A stretch of DNA of 64,000 bases from Cytophaga hutchinsonii ATCC 33406 (GTDB lineage: Bacteria > Bacteroidota > Bacteroidia > Cytophagales > Cytophagaceae): NCBI RefSeq assembly GCF_000014145.1, contig NC_008255.1, positions 2,248,001 to 2,312,000 on the forward strand. Reading direction: 5' to 3'. The position numbers and the translations under genes were made by a program. Positions 54,719 to 63,367 of this stretch are shown here, piece by piece. The notes beneath the pieces are model-generated. The model searched no databases, was not told the DNA's origin, and saw nothing but the letters and a program-made list of their open reading frames with translations. How positions within the stretch are numbered: position 1 is the stretch's first letter; every line of letters starts with the position of its first letter.

Positions 54719-54762
54719 AATTTAAGTATAAGTACTTAAATTATTTACGTATTTATACTTAA
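54719..54762 (-). promoter_or_regulatory. Two palindromic operators upstream of the Fnr-like gene
   Basis: First: AATTTAAGTA and its complement around TAAG (54719-54742), 10-base perfect arms. Second: TTACGTATTTATACTTAA (54745-54762), same core with one mismatch. Centres are 23 bases apart. If the -7-like box TACCTTG near 54698-54704 is used, the nearer site would centre about 38 bases upstream of transcription start. Confidence 0.6.
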
Positions 54763-54772
54763 AAATTTCAAT

Positions 54773-55768
54773 TTATACATACAACAGATTACATCCCCTG
54801 ATATCGGATGCATCAATGCGGCCTAAAATTTCAAAACCATTCGCTGAAATTCGCCCTATATCCTGCGTTTCAATAAAACAGCAGGCATTAATATTAGCCA
54901 GATCAATGATGTTTATGCCTCCGCTGCCTCGTGTAATACGACCAAAAGGATCATTCACTTCTCTGAGAACGGGAATTAAACCTGTCGGAAATGCATACAA
55001 TCCTTCACCAAAGGAATACGCCTGAGATAACAATTCTGTCATTCCGTATTCAGAATGAATGGCAGTTACTCCAAAACCTTTAGTAAGCTGCTCGTGCAAC
55101 TCAGAACGGGTTAACTCTTTCCTACGGCCTTTCATTCCTCCAGTCTCTAAAAATATAACCGATGAAAAAGATTCTCGTTCCTGTTCGGCCCAATCCAGCA
55201 ACGCATAGCTTACACCCCAAACGATGATCTTTTTATTTTCTGTATGAAGTTCCTTCAACACAGCTTTAATAGCAGCAATATTAAAGGCATAAAAACCGGA
55301 TGCGGCATGCCCCGTAGCTTCGATGAAGTGTTTCATCATAAAGATCAGTGAAGAAGATGGATTTTCTTCATACGAAGGTAATACCGCCAGAATAATTGTA
55401 TCTGTTAATGGTCCGTAATAATTTTCAAAGATCTGCTTGCTGCGGGCAGCATAAAATGCTGGATCAGCTACCGTATGGGTTGAACGGCTGGAAGAGGTTG
55501 TACCGCTGCTGGAAAAAGAAATTGCCTTTGAAAAATCAACATTGCCATCCTGTGTTTCAATTTGGTGTTTTTTGTAAAAAGCAATCGGCAGGAAAGGTAT
55601 TTCACCAGCATTTTTAACAACAGCAGGAGATCTGTGTACCGAATCAGCAAACAATTTATAGATCGGATTATTGGTATATTGATACCTATATACTTCAATA
55701 ATACTTTCTTCGTTTATTGACTGAGGCAATTCTAATAAAATACGCTTTATTTCTTTGTCAAATGACAT
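54773..55768 (-). CDS. LuxE-like acyl-protein synthetase
   Basis: About 331 residues from ATG 55768 (MSFDKEIKRILLELPQSINE). It has the adenylate-forming core seen in LuxE and related enzymes: FSSSGTTSSSRSTHTVADPA at about 95-115, the ATP loop, then EYGMTELLSQAYSFGEGL and GRITRGSGGINIIDL near the hinge. LuxE activates fatty acids as acyl-AMP and transfers them to a protein Cys; other members act in polysaccharide or lipid pathways. No lux genes are nearby. It is divergent from a lipoprotein gene across 35 bases. Confidence 0.8.
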   Translation of the reverse strand: MSFDKEIKRILLELPQSINEESIIEVYRYQYTNNPIYKLFADSVHRSPAVVKNAGEIPFLPIAFYKKHQIETQDGNVDFSKAISFSSSGTTSSSRSTHTVADPAFYAARSKQIFENYYGPLTDTIILAVLPSYEENPSSSLIFMMKHFIEATGHAASGFYAFNIAAIKAVLKELHTENKKIIVWGVSYALLDWAEQERESFSSVIFLETGGMKGRRKELTRSELHEQLTKGFGVTAIHSEYGMTELLSQAYSFGEGLYAFPTGLIPVLREVNDPFGRITRGSGGINIIDLANINACCFIETQDIGRISANGFEILGRIDASDIRGCNLLYV

Positions 55769-55803
55769 TCTATATTGGTATATTGAGGTACAAATTAACA
55801 ACA

Positions 55804-56304
55804 ATGTTTTTAAAGAACACAGTTTATTTATCTTTCCTGGTATTAATTACCGTATGCATCTGTGCTTGTAAAAAAGCACCGAGCTATCCGCCGGAACCAA
55901 GCATCGATTTAAAAGAGATGAAAAAAATCAGTTATCCCTCTTTACAAATCGATTCACTTTTATTGTTTGTCAATTTCAAGGATGGTAATGGTGATCTTGG
56001 AAATGAAACGAAAAAAGACGTTGATTTTTTTGTAAAAGTTCTTCGTAAATCAAATGGTACGTTCTCAGAAATAACATTTGTGCCAAGCCTGAATGCTTCT
56101 CTGCCTCTGCTATCCCCTTATAATGCTACAGGTCCTATTGATGGCATAATTACCTATAAGATAGAATTCCGCAAAGTGCCAAATCCTGATTTACCCTACA
56201 GTGATGGAGACACCTTGAAATTTCAAGTCCGGTTAAAAGACAGGGCTAATAATTTCAGTAACTGGATCGAAACACCTGAATACATTGTGTGGAAAGACTT
56301 ATAA
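55804..56304 (+). CDS. Hypothetical lipoprotein
   Basis: About 166 residues from ATG 55804, which gives the signal MFLKNTVYLSFLVLITVCIC with lipidated Cys22. The mature part is beta-rich with a conserved-looking core LLFVNFKDGNGDLGNETKKD and DGIITYKIEFRK. Proteins with the DGNGDLG pattern occur in many Bacteroidota lipoproteins of unknown function. The frame upstream to 55717 overlaps the divergent LuxE-like gene and is not used. A good terminator follows. Confidence 0.75.
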   Translation: MFLKNTVYLSFLVLITVCICACKKAPSYPPEPSIDLKEMKKISYPSLQIDSLLLFVNFKDGNGDLGNETKKDVDFFVKVLRKSNGTFSEITFVPSLNASLPLLSPYNATGPIDGIITYKIEFRKVPNPDLPYSDGDTLKFQVRLKDRANNFSNWIETPEYIVWKDL

Positions 56305-56322
56305 AAATATCCGTATAAAAAG

Positions 56323-56357
56323 GAAGACCTGGTAATTAACTGCCAGGTCTTCTTTTT
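56323..56357 (+). terminator. Terminator of the lipoprotein gene
   Basis: Ten-base perfect stem GAAGACCTGG/CCAGGTCTTC with a T run. Confidence 0.88.
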
Positions 56358-56488
56358 ATATACAGGTATTGCGCAGAATATTGTTTATAAAATCTTTATA
56401 TTCTGAATCGTATTTTTACAACAACGCCCGGCTATGTTTAACATCCTGCAAACGCGTAAACTCAATACCTTATAAACATTGGCTTTGT

Positions 56489-56647
56489 ATGGCTTATTTA
56501 TTGAATTGGTATTTTTTTCTGAAACAACTGGGCCAGAGCGACACGAATGCTTTCGCCTGGAAACGCGACATTCAGATTGAACAGATTCCTTTGGTATATC
56601 ACCCTGTTACAAATTTTGAACTGACAAGAAATAATACCGTAATGTAA
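56489..56647 (+). CDS. Possible short gene or gene remnant, 52 residues
   Basis: ATG 56489 opens MAYLLNWYFFLKQLGQSDTN, ending NNTVM. Codon use looks coding-like, but no motif or homologue is recognised and an upstream extension needs TTG. It may be the end of a decayed gene. Weak support. Confidence 0.25.
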   Translation: MAYLLNWYFFLKQLGQSDTNAFAWKRDIQIEQIPLVYHPVTNFELTRNNTVM

Positions 56648-56655
56648 GTATATAG

Positions 56656-56725
56656 TGATCAGCAGACAGTTAATGTGATTTATGCTAATTACAATTGACT
56701 GACAACTGTCTGCTGATCATTTTTT
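56656..56725. repeat. 16-base inverted repeat followed by T run
   Basis: Perfect arms TGATCAGCAGACAGTT (56656-56671) and its complement (56704-56719) with a 32-base loop and TTTTTT after. Terminator-like; related words (TGACAGT) occur in 50828-50953. Confidence 0.6.
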
Positions 56726-56841
56726 AATTATTCTGTCTACTTTTTATCGGATTCAGTCGATTTTTTTGCACCTGTCGTCTACTATTTACAGACACCATCC
56801 TGCCCATATTTCTTTTTCAATGCATATTTTGTTTCTTGTAT
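56726..56841. other. Short gap upstream of the TlpA-like gene
   Basis: About 115 bases, probably promoter sequence; no consensus -7 box found. Confidence 0.4.
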
Positions 56842-57348
56842 ATGTTAAATCGCAGATCAACTATGACATACCTTTATTCTTTATTAATTTTTCTTTTCAG
56901 CTTTAATATAACAGACCAGGCTTCTGATGCTATTGAACAAATAACCATGGAACAGCTTCAGGCTAAAACTATACATCCTGAAAATGACACCCTGTATATT
57001 GTAAATTTTTGGGCAACGTGGTGCGGTCCTTGTGTAGCAGAGCTGCCTTATTTTGAATTAGCTGCAAAAGAAAATGCCGATCAAAAAGTTAAAATTTTAC
57101 TTATCAGCCTTGATTTTATTTCTGAAAAAGCAAAAGTTGAAGCGTTTATAAAAAAGAAAAATATCCTGAATCAGGTGTATCTGTTTAATGCCGGTGATCC
57201 GAATAAATGGATCAATCAGATTGATACCAGCTGGGATGGAGCTATTCCTGCAACAGTATTTTACAAAGCGGGAAAAAAAGTTTTCTTTCATGAAGGCGAT
57301 CTTACGCAAACCGAACTTAATGAAAAAATAAAAACGTTTAAAAATTAA
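56842..57348 (+). CDS. TlpA-like thioredoxin-fold protein
   Basis: A 168-residue exported thioredoxin: N-terminal signal or anchor (MLNRRSTMTYLYSLLIFLFS) and the active site FWATWCGPC near residues 56-64 with YIVNFWATWCGPCVAELPYF. TlpA/ResA-type proteins reduce disulphides in the periplasm, for example in cytochrome c maturation. ATG 56842 is chosen for the basic N-terminus; ATG 56863 is also possible. A second thioredoxin-like gene follows 72 bases downstream, so the two may form a redox pair. Confidence 0.88.
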   Translation: MLNRRSTMTYLYSLLIFLFSFNITDQASDAIEQITMEQLQAKTIHPENDTLYIVNFWATWCGPCVAELPYFELAAKENADQKVKILLISLDFISEKAKVEAFIKKKNILNQVYLFNAGDPNKWINQIDTSWDGAIPATVFYKAGKKVFFHEGDLTQTELNEKIKTFKN

Positions 57349-57403
57349 TTCATAATTCATTCCGCCGCCGCGGATCACAATTCATAATTCATAATTCATA
57401 ATT
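57347..57403. repeat. ATTCATAAT direct repeats around a GC-rich patch
   Basis: Repeats of ATTCATAAT at 57347-57360 and 57379-57403 flank TCCGCCGCCGCGGATCAC. The same unit with a hairpin is at 33151-33198. Confidence 0.7.
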
Positions 57404-57419
57404 TAAAAAATATAACCAT

Positions 57420-58028
57420 ATGAGAAAAATAACCGCAATTATTTCAACCGCTTTATTATTTGTATTCGCTTCCTTTGTAACCGATGGCGGTTATGCGGTT
57501 GGCGACAAGGCACGTGATTTTAAACTTAAGAACATTGACGATAAACTTTTTTCGCTTGCAGATAAAAAAGATGCAAAAGGCTTTATTGTTGTATTTACGT
57601 GTAATCACTGTCCGTACGCCGTTAAATACGAAGACCGTATTGTTGCCTTGAATAATAAATACGCAAAGTCAGGTTACCCTGTTGTAGCGATCAATCCCAA
57701 TGATGCAACCGCATATCCGGATGACAATTTCGAGAACATGAAAAAAAGAGCTAAAAGTAAATCGTTTACTTTCCCATATTTAGTAGATGATACACAGGAA
57801 ATTGCTAAAGCATACGGAGCAACAAAAACGCCGCATGTATTTGTATTGAAAAAAGAAAACGCAGATCTTGTTGTTAAATACATTGGTGCCATTGATGATA
57901 ATACAGATGATGCTTCTGCTGTAACAACTAAATATGTAGAACAGGCTGTTGATGCGTTGCTGGCAGGTAAAGACGTTACTACTACTTCTACCAAAGCAAT
58001 CGGTTGTGGTATCAAGTGGAAAAAATAA
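57420..58028 (+). CDS. Thioredoxin-fold protein of the AhpC/redoxin type
   Basis: A 202-residue exported protein: signal peptide (1-21) then the redoxin fold with VGDKARDFKLKNIDDKLFSL and the redox site FTCNHCPYAVKYEDR at about 60-74, ending KAIGCGIKWKK. The CxxCPYA motif is seen in thiol reductases of the AhpC/TSA superfamily that are exported. A role in periplasmic disulphide or peroxide reduction is likely. It follows the TlpA-like gene and is closed by a terminator. Confidence 0.88.
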   Translation: MRKITAIISTALLFVFASFVTDGGYAVGDKARDFKLKNIDDKLFSLADKKDAKGFIVVFTCNHCPYAVKYEDRIVALNNKYAKSGYPVVAINPNDATAYPDDNFENMKKRAKSKSFTFPYLVDDTQEIAKAYGATKTPHVFVLKKENADLVVKYIGAIDDNTDDASAVTTKYVEQAVDALLAGKDVTTTSTKAIGCGIKWKK

Positions 58029-58065
58029 AGCTGATGAGTTGTCTTGTACAATCGCACATGTTTTA

Positions 58066-58111
58066 ATAAAAATAATAGCCCACGATTAAAATCTTGGGCT
58101 ATTATTTTTAT
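58066..58111. terminator. Terminator between convergent genes
   Basis: Long stem ATAAAAATAATAGCCCA with its complement (58066-58082 and 58095-58111), extended by GAT/ATC, bidirectional. Confidence 0.88.
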
Positions 58112-58112
58112 C

Positions 58113-58667
58113 TCATTTTTTATTTTCCTGTACCAGCTGTTGAAATAGTTCATCTATCAATGGTTGATGCCTTTCCAGGTAATCTTTAAACCAGTCCATC
58201 TGTACGGTCGGTGGCAATCCTTCATAAGAAATAATTTTATAATCAACCAGGTTGTCGTTTATAAACTGCAGCAATTCGTTATATGCAGCAGAGCCTGTAG
58301 CTGAGTAAAATGCACGCATGGGATAGATCAGTAATACCGGAATAATTTCATTTCTATAATAACCAAGCTGCGCCAGCACAAAAAAATAAAGCTGCGCAAT
58401 GTATGCGGCATTTGATTGCTGCCGGCAGGCAAAAGCATCAAATGCAACTTCGATTTCCTGATTTTTCACCAGCCATTTATCCTGAAATCTATGTATCAAT
58501 TCAAGAATACATCCGCCCTCTATGGAACTTTTAAGCATCCTGTCATACCGCTCAAACGGATCCATGCTATATTTCATCCATGCTTGCAGCGGAAATATTT
58601 CCGCTGCTGCATGTAACGTATCCATCCGCGCAGGTTTCTTTCTGAAAATGTTAAAAAAACGAACCAT
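58113..58667 (-). CDS. Hypothetical protein
   Basis: A 184-residue cytoplasmic, mostly helical protein (QLYFFVLAQLGYYRNEIIPV, WFKDYLERHQPLIDELFQQL). No family recognised. Starts ATG 58667; the C-terminal stop is beside the shared terminator. It is separated from the protease gene by 97 bases and is probably transcribed alone. Confidence 0.6.
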   Translation of the reverse strand: MVRFFNIFRKKPARMDTLHAAAEIFPLQAWMKYSMDPFERYDRMLKSSIEGGCILELIHRFQDKWLVKNQEIEVAFDAFACRQQSNAAYIAQLYFFVLAQLGYYRNEIIPVLLIYPMRAFYSATGSAAYNELLQFINDNLVDYKIISYEGLPPTVQMDWFKDYLERHQPLIDELFQQLVQENKK

Positions 58668-58764
58668 CTATATGTAATTAAAAATGAAACAGCATACACA
58701 ATTGAATTGCGGATAAATGTTAACGTAAGCGCGCAATAAAAAAACCGTACGCTTACATTAACCT

Positions 58765-61158
58765 TTATTCTTTAATGATTTTATAAAATTCATTTCCGGC
58801 CTTAAGCATATATATACCAGCATTCAGCTCTTCGCCAAATGAAACAGATTCAACATTTTTGTATGATGCTACAAGTTTTCCGGTCATGGTATAAACATCT
58901 ACATTGATCGCCATACCGGTTTCAAGCGTAAATGTATTCGTACTTGGATTCGGATAGATGCGGGTTTGAGCTATATCAGCAGCTGCATGTACATCCGTTG
59001 TAATAGAACTAAACGTTGCTGTAATATTCTTATTCGCATTCATGGTAATGCTTAAGGGATTTGCAGTACCGGATGCATCGCCGCTCCAGCGGCTGAACAC
59101 ATACCCTGCAGCAGCTGTTGCAGTAAGCGTTTGTGTTGTACCGGCATTGAATGTACCGGAAGCCGGACTCACCGTACCGGAACCAGCAACGGTTGTAGCC
59201 AACGTATAAGTGGTTACGGCATCTGTACACGAAGGTGTTGTATTGAATGCCATCTGTACGGCAGTAAAATTGGTAAACGGAGCGTTACTATCAACATTCG
59301 AAACATCGGTTGCTCCTTTCCCATCGCAATCGCTTCTGCCATTTCTCCAATATGGAGCCTGCATGTAAACACCCGATGCACAACTGCCTACTTCTGCATC
59401 TCCGCCCACAATTACGTTTCCGGAATAATTTGCAGCCCAGCACATGGCATTGCCTTTTAGATTTGCCGTGTTGGTTACTGAACCGCCTTCCATCCAGGCA
59501 TTACCTTCTATCAGTGCATTTCCGGATATGGTTGCATTATACACATAGGCATTTCCTTTTATAAGGGCACTGCCACTGATATTACCACCTTCAACTGTTG
59601 CATAATCTTCTATACGAACGCTGCCTGTAAGTGTACCGCCTTTAACAATGGCATATGGCCCAACATATACGGTTGATGCAACACTGGCATTATTGGAGAT
59701 CCAGCCGCCCCCGTTGGAATGAATCTTACCGTTTGTTTTCAAAAACTTTCTAAAATCAGCCGCCGCCTGGTATCCTTCGGGTACGGCATTAGCAATTTTT
59801 AATTCATAGGGATACCTGCGTTGTTTGGGATACCCTACATCCATGTTATAATTCACATGCACCTTAGGTGCCGAATAAACGACCAGATAGATGTTTGATT
59901 CCGTTGCTGCATCCAGTGTAAACGAAGCTTCGCCATCTGTACTGTACATAGTGCTGTAACGCGAAACGGTACCATCTGCCTTTGTAGTTACAAAACCGTA
60001 CCGCCAGCCGGCCTGTATGGTGTTTACTTCTGTATGTCCTTTAAACTTAATGGTTACTTTCTTTTGTGTTTCCGCACACGTCGGATACAACGGGATAATG
60101 TTCATGCCGTAATCCTGAGGGGCCCAGTCATCGTTGGTATAGTATTGATCCGTAGTACCTGCTACTTTTGTAAGTAAGGTAAACTGTCTGCTTACATAAC
60201 GCGGCATATTATTCTTTATGGATTGATATACGCTGCGGATTGTTTTTCCAAAATTATTGGCAGTATTGATCTGATCGTTCCATTGGATCGGGTAATCAAA
60301 GGCTGGCTGGCGCTGGGCATATCCCCATAGATAATTGTTTAACTCTTCCTGTGTAAAACCTTTTAACCGTTTAATGGTTTCCAGCGGATGTTCCTGATTC
60401 TTTGATTCAGCCCACATTCTTCTGGTAAAATCAAAGCCTTCTTTTTCCTGCACATAAAACAGTAAATGGTAATTGGTATAATGATGGCGGTTAGAAGACC
60501 ACATAAAGTGCCTTGTCTGCAGCCATCGTGTAAGTGTACCGTCGGTGTCTGCCCACTTTGGATATGCCATCGCACGCATGTAATTAGCATGCCCTTCAAA
60601 AAACGGACCGGCCCAGTCATATCCTGCAAAGGCATTTCCGTTGCCCGGATTTTCCTGAATACGCATCATCATCTGCAAGGTGTGTGCAAACTCGTGACTA
60701 AGCGCCCCTCCATCTTTTGTTGCCTGCGGATGTACAAACATGGCGCCGATAGTATTACTGAATGAACTGGCAGCCGCAAAGCCTGTTAAACGGGCATCGG
60801 TAGATGACCAGGTATTCATCATCATAATCATAATCTTATACTTACCGAAATTTGTGGAAGAGCCATTATTAATAAAATGCAGATCGGTGATGTAGCGTTT
60901 GAAAATATATTCGAGTGTATCTGCCACCGCCTGCGGATTGAAACGCAAATCAGCATCTGCATATACGGCAGGGTTTGTTCCTACTTTATCTCCCCAATAC
61001 AAAACAAAATTTGCAGATTCGTATTTGCGTGTTTCAGATACATTGTTGTAATATTCACTGGCTGGATTATCAAATTCTGCTGGCCTGAAAACGGTTTTCT
61101 GCGCAGCGAGATTAAAAAAAATACTCATCCAAAGAATTCCAGGTAAAAGTTTTTTCAT
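58765..61158 (-). CDS. T9SS-sorted gluzincin-like protease with beta-helix repeats
   Basis: A 797-residue secreted protein: signal peptide (1-19), a metallopeptidase-like domain with HEFAH at 155-159 and a likely third ligand Glu188 (GPFFEGHANYM), a beta-sandwich at about 330-420, a left-handed beta-helix repeat region at about 490-600 (short GNAxxx/ISGNA-type turns such as GNISGSALIKGNAYVYNATI), an InlB-type repeat (VAGSGTVSPASGTF) and a final type A T9SS sorting tail (TRIYPNPSTNTFTLETG, ending KIIKE). HExxH with a downstream Glu is the pattern of gluzincin metallopeptidases. It is probably exported by the type IX system and anchored at the surface. Confidence 0.88.
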   Translation of the reverse strand: MKKLLPGILWMSIFFNLAAQKTVFRPAEFDNPASEYYNNVSETRKYESANFVLYWGDKVGTNPAVYADADLRFNPQAVADTLEYIFKRYITDLHFINNGSSTNFGKYKIMIMMMNTWSSTDARLTGFAAASSFSNTIGAMFVHPQATKDGGALSHEFAHTLQMMMRIQENPGNGNAFAGYDWAGPFFEGHANYMRAMAYPKWADTDGTLTRWLQTRHFMWSSNRHHYTNYHLLFYVQEKEGFDFTRRMWAESKNQEHPLETIKRLKGFTQEELNNYLWGYAQRQPAFDYPIQWNDQINTANNFGKTIRSVYQSIKNNMPRYVSRQFTLLTKVAGTTDQYYTNDDWAPQDYGMNIIPLYPTCAETQKKVTIKFKGHTEVNTIQAGWRYGFVTTKADGTVSRYSTMYSTDGEASFTLDAATESNIYLVVYSAPKVHVNYNMDVGYPKQRRYPYELKIANAVPEGYQAAADFRKFLKTNGKIHSNGGGWISNNASVASTVYVGPYAIVKGGTLTGSVRIEDYATVEGGNISGSALIKGNAYVYNATISGNALIEGNAWMEGGSVTNTANLKGNAMCWAANYSGNVIVGGDAEVGSCASGVYMQAPYWRNGRSDCDGKGATDVSNVDSNAPFTNFTAVQMAFNTTPSCTDAVTTYTLATTVAGSGTVSPASGTFNAGTTQTLTATAAAGYVFSRWSGDASGTANPLSITMNANKNITATFSSITTDVHAAADIAQTRIYPNPSTNTFTLETGMAINVDVYTMTGKLVASYKNVESVSFGEELNAGIYMLKAGNEFYKIIKE

Positions 61159-61397
61159 AGTGTCTGGTTTAGGGTTATAAAAGCAAGTGGATTAACTCTT
61201 TATGTAAGACAAACGAGCATATAAAAAGTAACGGAATAAATATAAAAAGCACAAAATGATCGGTTAAAATAATTCAAACCGTTTTTTAACAGGTATATGG
61301 TAGTATTACGCAGGTATCTCAAAACCCTCCAAAGCAAAAATCCGGAGTCTGTTTGTTACAGCCCCCGGATCAGCATTTTTTTTACCTGACTATTGAC
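61159..61397. other. Intergenic region upstream of the protease gene
   Basis: No gene. Contains a weak hairpin (ATCCGG around 61349, CCGGAT around 61369) followed by a T run, which may end the cation exchanger gene on the minus strand. Confidence 0.45.
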
Positions 61398-62462
61398 TCA
61401 AGGATATATAATCAGAAATATAAAAGCAAATAAATTCACTAAAAGCACGACGCCATATACAATATTGGTTCTTCCGCTGCTTAATGAAAGCATGACAGTA
61501 AACACTGATAGTCCTAAGAGGATAATGGATTTAATATCAAGCCCCATAATAATTTTCATATCATTCATGATACAAACAACTGCTACACTTGGAATAGTCA
61601 AGCCGATACTTGCTAACGCAGATCCAAGTGATAGATTTAAACTTGTCTGGAGTTTGTTATTTCTTGCGGCAATAATAGCAGCAATACATTCCGGCAACAA
61701 AATTATTATTGCAATCACAACACCTACTAGTGTTACAGGCAATTGATAGCTGATAATAATGCTTTCAATGGTTGGTGAAAGTGTTTTTGCTAATAATACA
61801 ACGATTCCCAGACTAACCAGCAGAAACAAAAGGCTTATAGCCAAATTCCAGTTACTGATTACAGTAACGTTATCTGTATCGTCTTTTCCCGAAAGAAAAT
61901 ATTCCCTGTGCCTGGATGTCTGGGCAAATAAAAAGAAAAAATATATAACCAGACATGCAATGGAAGCAAAAATAAGCTGAGGTGTTGAATAGTAAGAACC
62001 GTGTACACTTTCAGTAAACGTTGGCACAACAAGGGTGAATACCACTATAGAGATGAGTGAAACAAGAGCAATCGTTACAGAATGTTTTGAGAATTCCTGT
62101 TCGTGATGCTTCAACCCGCCAATAAACAGACTAAGGCCAACAATTCCATTAAGAATAAGCATGGTTGCAGAATATACCGTATCTCTGGCTAATGAAACAG
62201 ATTCCTGACCGCCGGATACCATAAGTGATACAATTATTGAAACCTCAATTACAGTAATTGCAATCGCAAGAATAATTGTTCCATACGGTTCACCTACTCT
62301 GTGTGCAATGATTTCAGAATGGTGTACTGCTGACATAACACTCAGAATAAGGAGTATGCTTGCTATGATCTGTACAATAGTATTGTTGTCAATAAATCCG
62401 GAGAAAAAAAGTGCCCATGCCAGAATCGGAATTATGATTGTCCATTGAAGTAATAATTTCAT
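61398..62462 (-). CDS. ChaA-like Ca2+(Na+)/H+ antiporter
   Basis: A 354-residue protein with about 11 membrane helices and the cation/Ca2+ exchanger repeats: VGEPYGTIILAIAITVIEVS at about 55-75 and ILLPECIAAIIAARNNKLQT at about 250-270, the two acidic repeats of the CaCA family. ChaA exchanges Ca2+ or Na+/K+ for H+. ATG 62462 is chosen because the upstream part of the frame lacks a membrane segment. An AATTT-based palindrome lies six bases before the start. Confidence 0.88.
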   Translation of the reverse strand: MKLLLQWTIIIPILAWALFFSGFIDNNTIVQIIASILLILSVMSAVHHSEIIAHRVGEPYGTIILAIAITVIEVSIIVSLMVSGGQESVSLARDTVYSATMLILNGIVGLSLFIGGLKHHEQEFSKHSVTIALVSLISIVVFTLVVPTFTESVHGSYYSTPQLIFASIACLVIYFFFLFAQTSRHREYFLSGKDDTDNVTVISNWNLAISLLFLLVSLGIVVLLAKTLSPTIESIIISYQLPVTLVGVVIAIIILLPECIAAIIAARNNKLQTSLNLSLGSALASIGLTIPSVAVVCIMNDMKIIMGLDIKSIILLGLSVFTVMLSLSSGRTNIVYGVVLLVNLFAFIFLIIYP

Positions 62463-62467
62463 CTTTC

Positions 62468-62486
62468 TACAATTTGGTAAATTGTA
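62468..62486. promoter_or_regulatory. Palindrome just upstream of the cation exchanger gene
   Basis: TACAATTT (62468-62475) and its complement AAATTGTA (62479-62486) with a three-base centre, six bases before the ATG. Operator or leader hairpin. Confidence 0.4.
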
Positions 62487-62644
62487 AGATAGCATTTTAT
62501 TTCTAATCGGCCTTAATGAAATCAAAGAATTTGCGCATGCATGCATCTCTTCTATGCGCTATTCCGACACAGCATTGAAAAGGATGTGGTATAATATATC
62601 AATTACTATTTGTATTACTGACAGCCAAGCATCACGATTTATTA

Positions 62645-63367
62645 TTACTCCAGTCCCTGCTTACCAGGCATCCAGAATGGTTTAATCCGGATATTTTTTG
62701 TTTTCCAGCTTTTAAATTTTCTGAAGTAGGTATTCAGCGCTACACATATACGCCCATCGCCTCCGATATATACAATCGCATCAGCAGTATTTACAGGTGG
62801 TTTGAGTTCTATGAGTTCTTTTATCTGCTCTATCGGATTGTGCGGCAATTCATAAAACTCAAACGGAAGTAAACCATCCAGGTCGGTAAACAGTTGTGAT
62901 TTTTTTTCTGCATAGATAATACCACGCATGATTTTAGTATCAGGCAGATTTCTCCTGATGGCATAAAAGTGTGCAAGTGTTGTCGCATCACCAATGAATA
63001 GATATTCAGATGCATGAACATTCAGTAAAAAATTCCCTTGTGGAGCGGTAAGATATATTTCTTCTCCCGCTTTTACAGATTTTATCCAGTTACTGCCCGG
63101 CCCGCCTGAATGTGCACAGATTGTTAGATTCATAGTGCCGTTGCCACTGTGGTAATTCCAGATCGAATACGTACGGATCTTTTCCCTTAAGCCCAGTTTT
63201 TTGTCCATACCAATAAAGATACGCACCTGTTGTCCGGGAATATATGCCAGATTCTGCAGCGCTTTCCCTGCAATGATCAGGTGAAACACATTGTCTGCAA
63301 TCTGTTCTTTGGAAATAACCAATGCTTTATTTAAAAATCTGCGTGCGATCGAATCTGCTATGCCCAT
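62645..63367 (-). CDS. Siderophore-interacting FAD protein (SIP family)
   Basis: A 240-residue flavoprotein: FAD-binding barrel with LAYIPGQQVRIFIG and REKIRTYSIWNYHSGNGTMN, then HSGGPGSNWIKSVKAGEEI, and a NAD(P)H-binding C-terminus with IVYIGGDGRICVALNTYFRK and the closing PFWMPGKQG. SIP proteins reduce ferric siderophores in the cytoplasm to release iron. No siderophore receptor genes are adjacent. An imperfect palindrome (ATTACAA near 63399, inverted at 63413) precedes the start and could be a Fur-like site, but that is weak. Confidence 0.87.
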   Translation of the reverse strand: MGIADSIARRFLNKALVISKEQIADNVFHLIIAGKALQNLAYIPGQQVRIFIGMDKKLGLREKIRTYSIWNYHSGNGTMNLTICAHSGGPGSNWIKSVKAGEEIYLTAPQGNFLLNVHASEYLFIGDATTLAHFYAIRRNLPDTKIMRGIIYAEKKSQLFTDLDGLLPFEFYELPHNPIEQIKELIELKPPVNTADAIVYIGGDGRICVALNTYFRKFKSWKTKNIRIKPFWMPGKQGLE

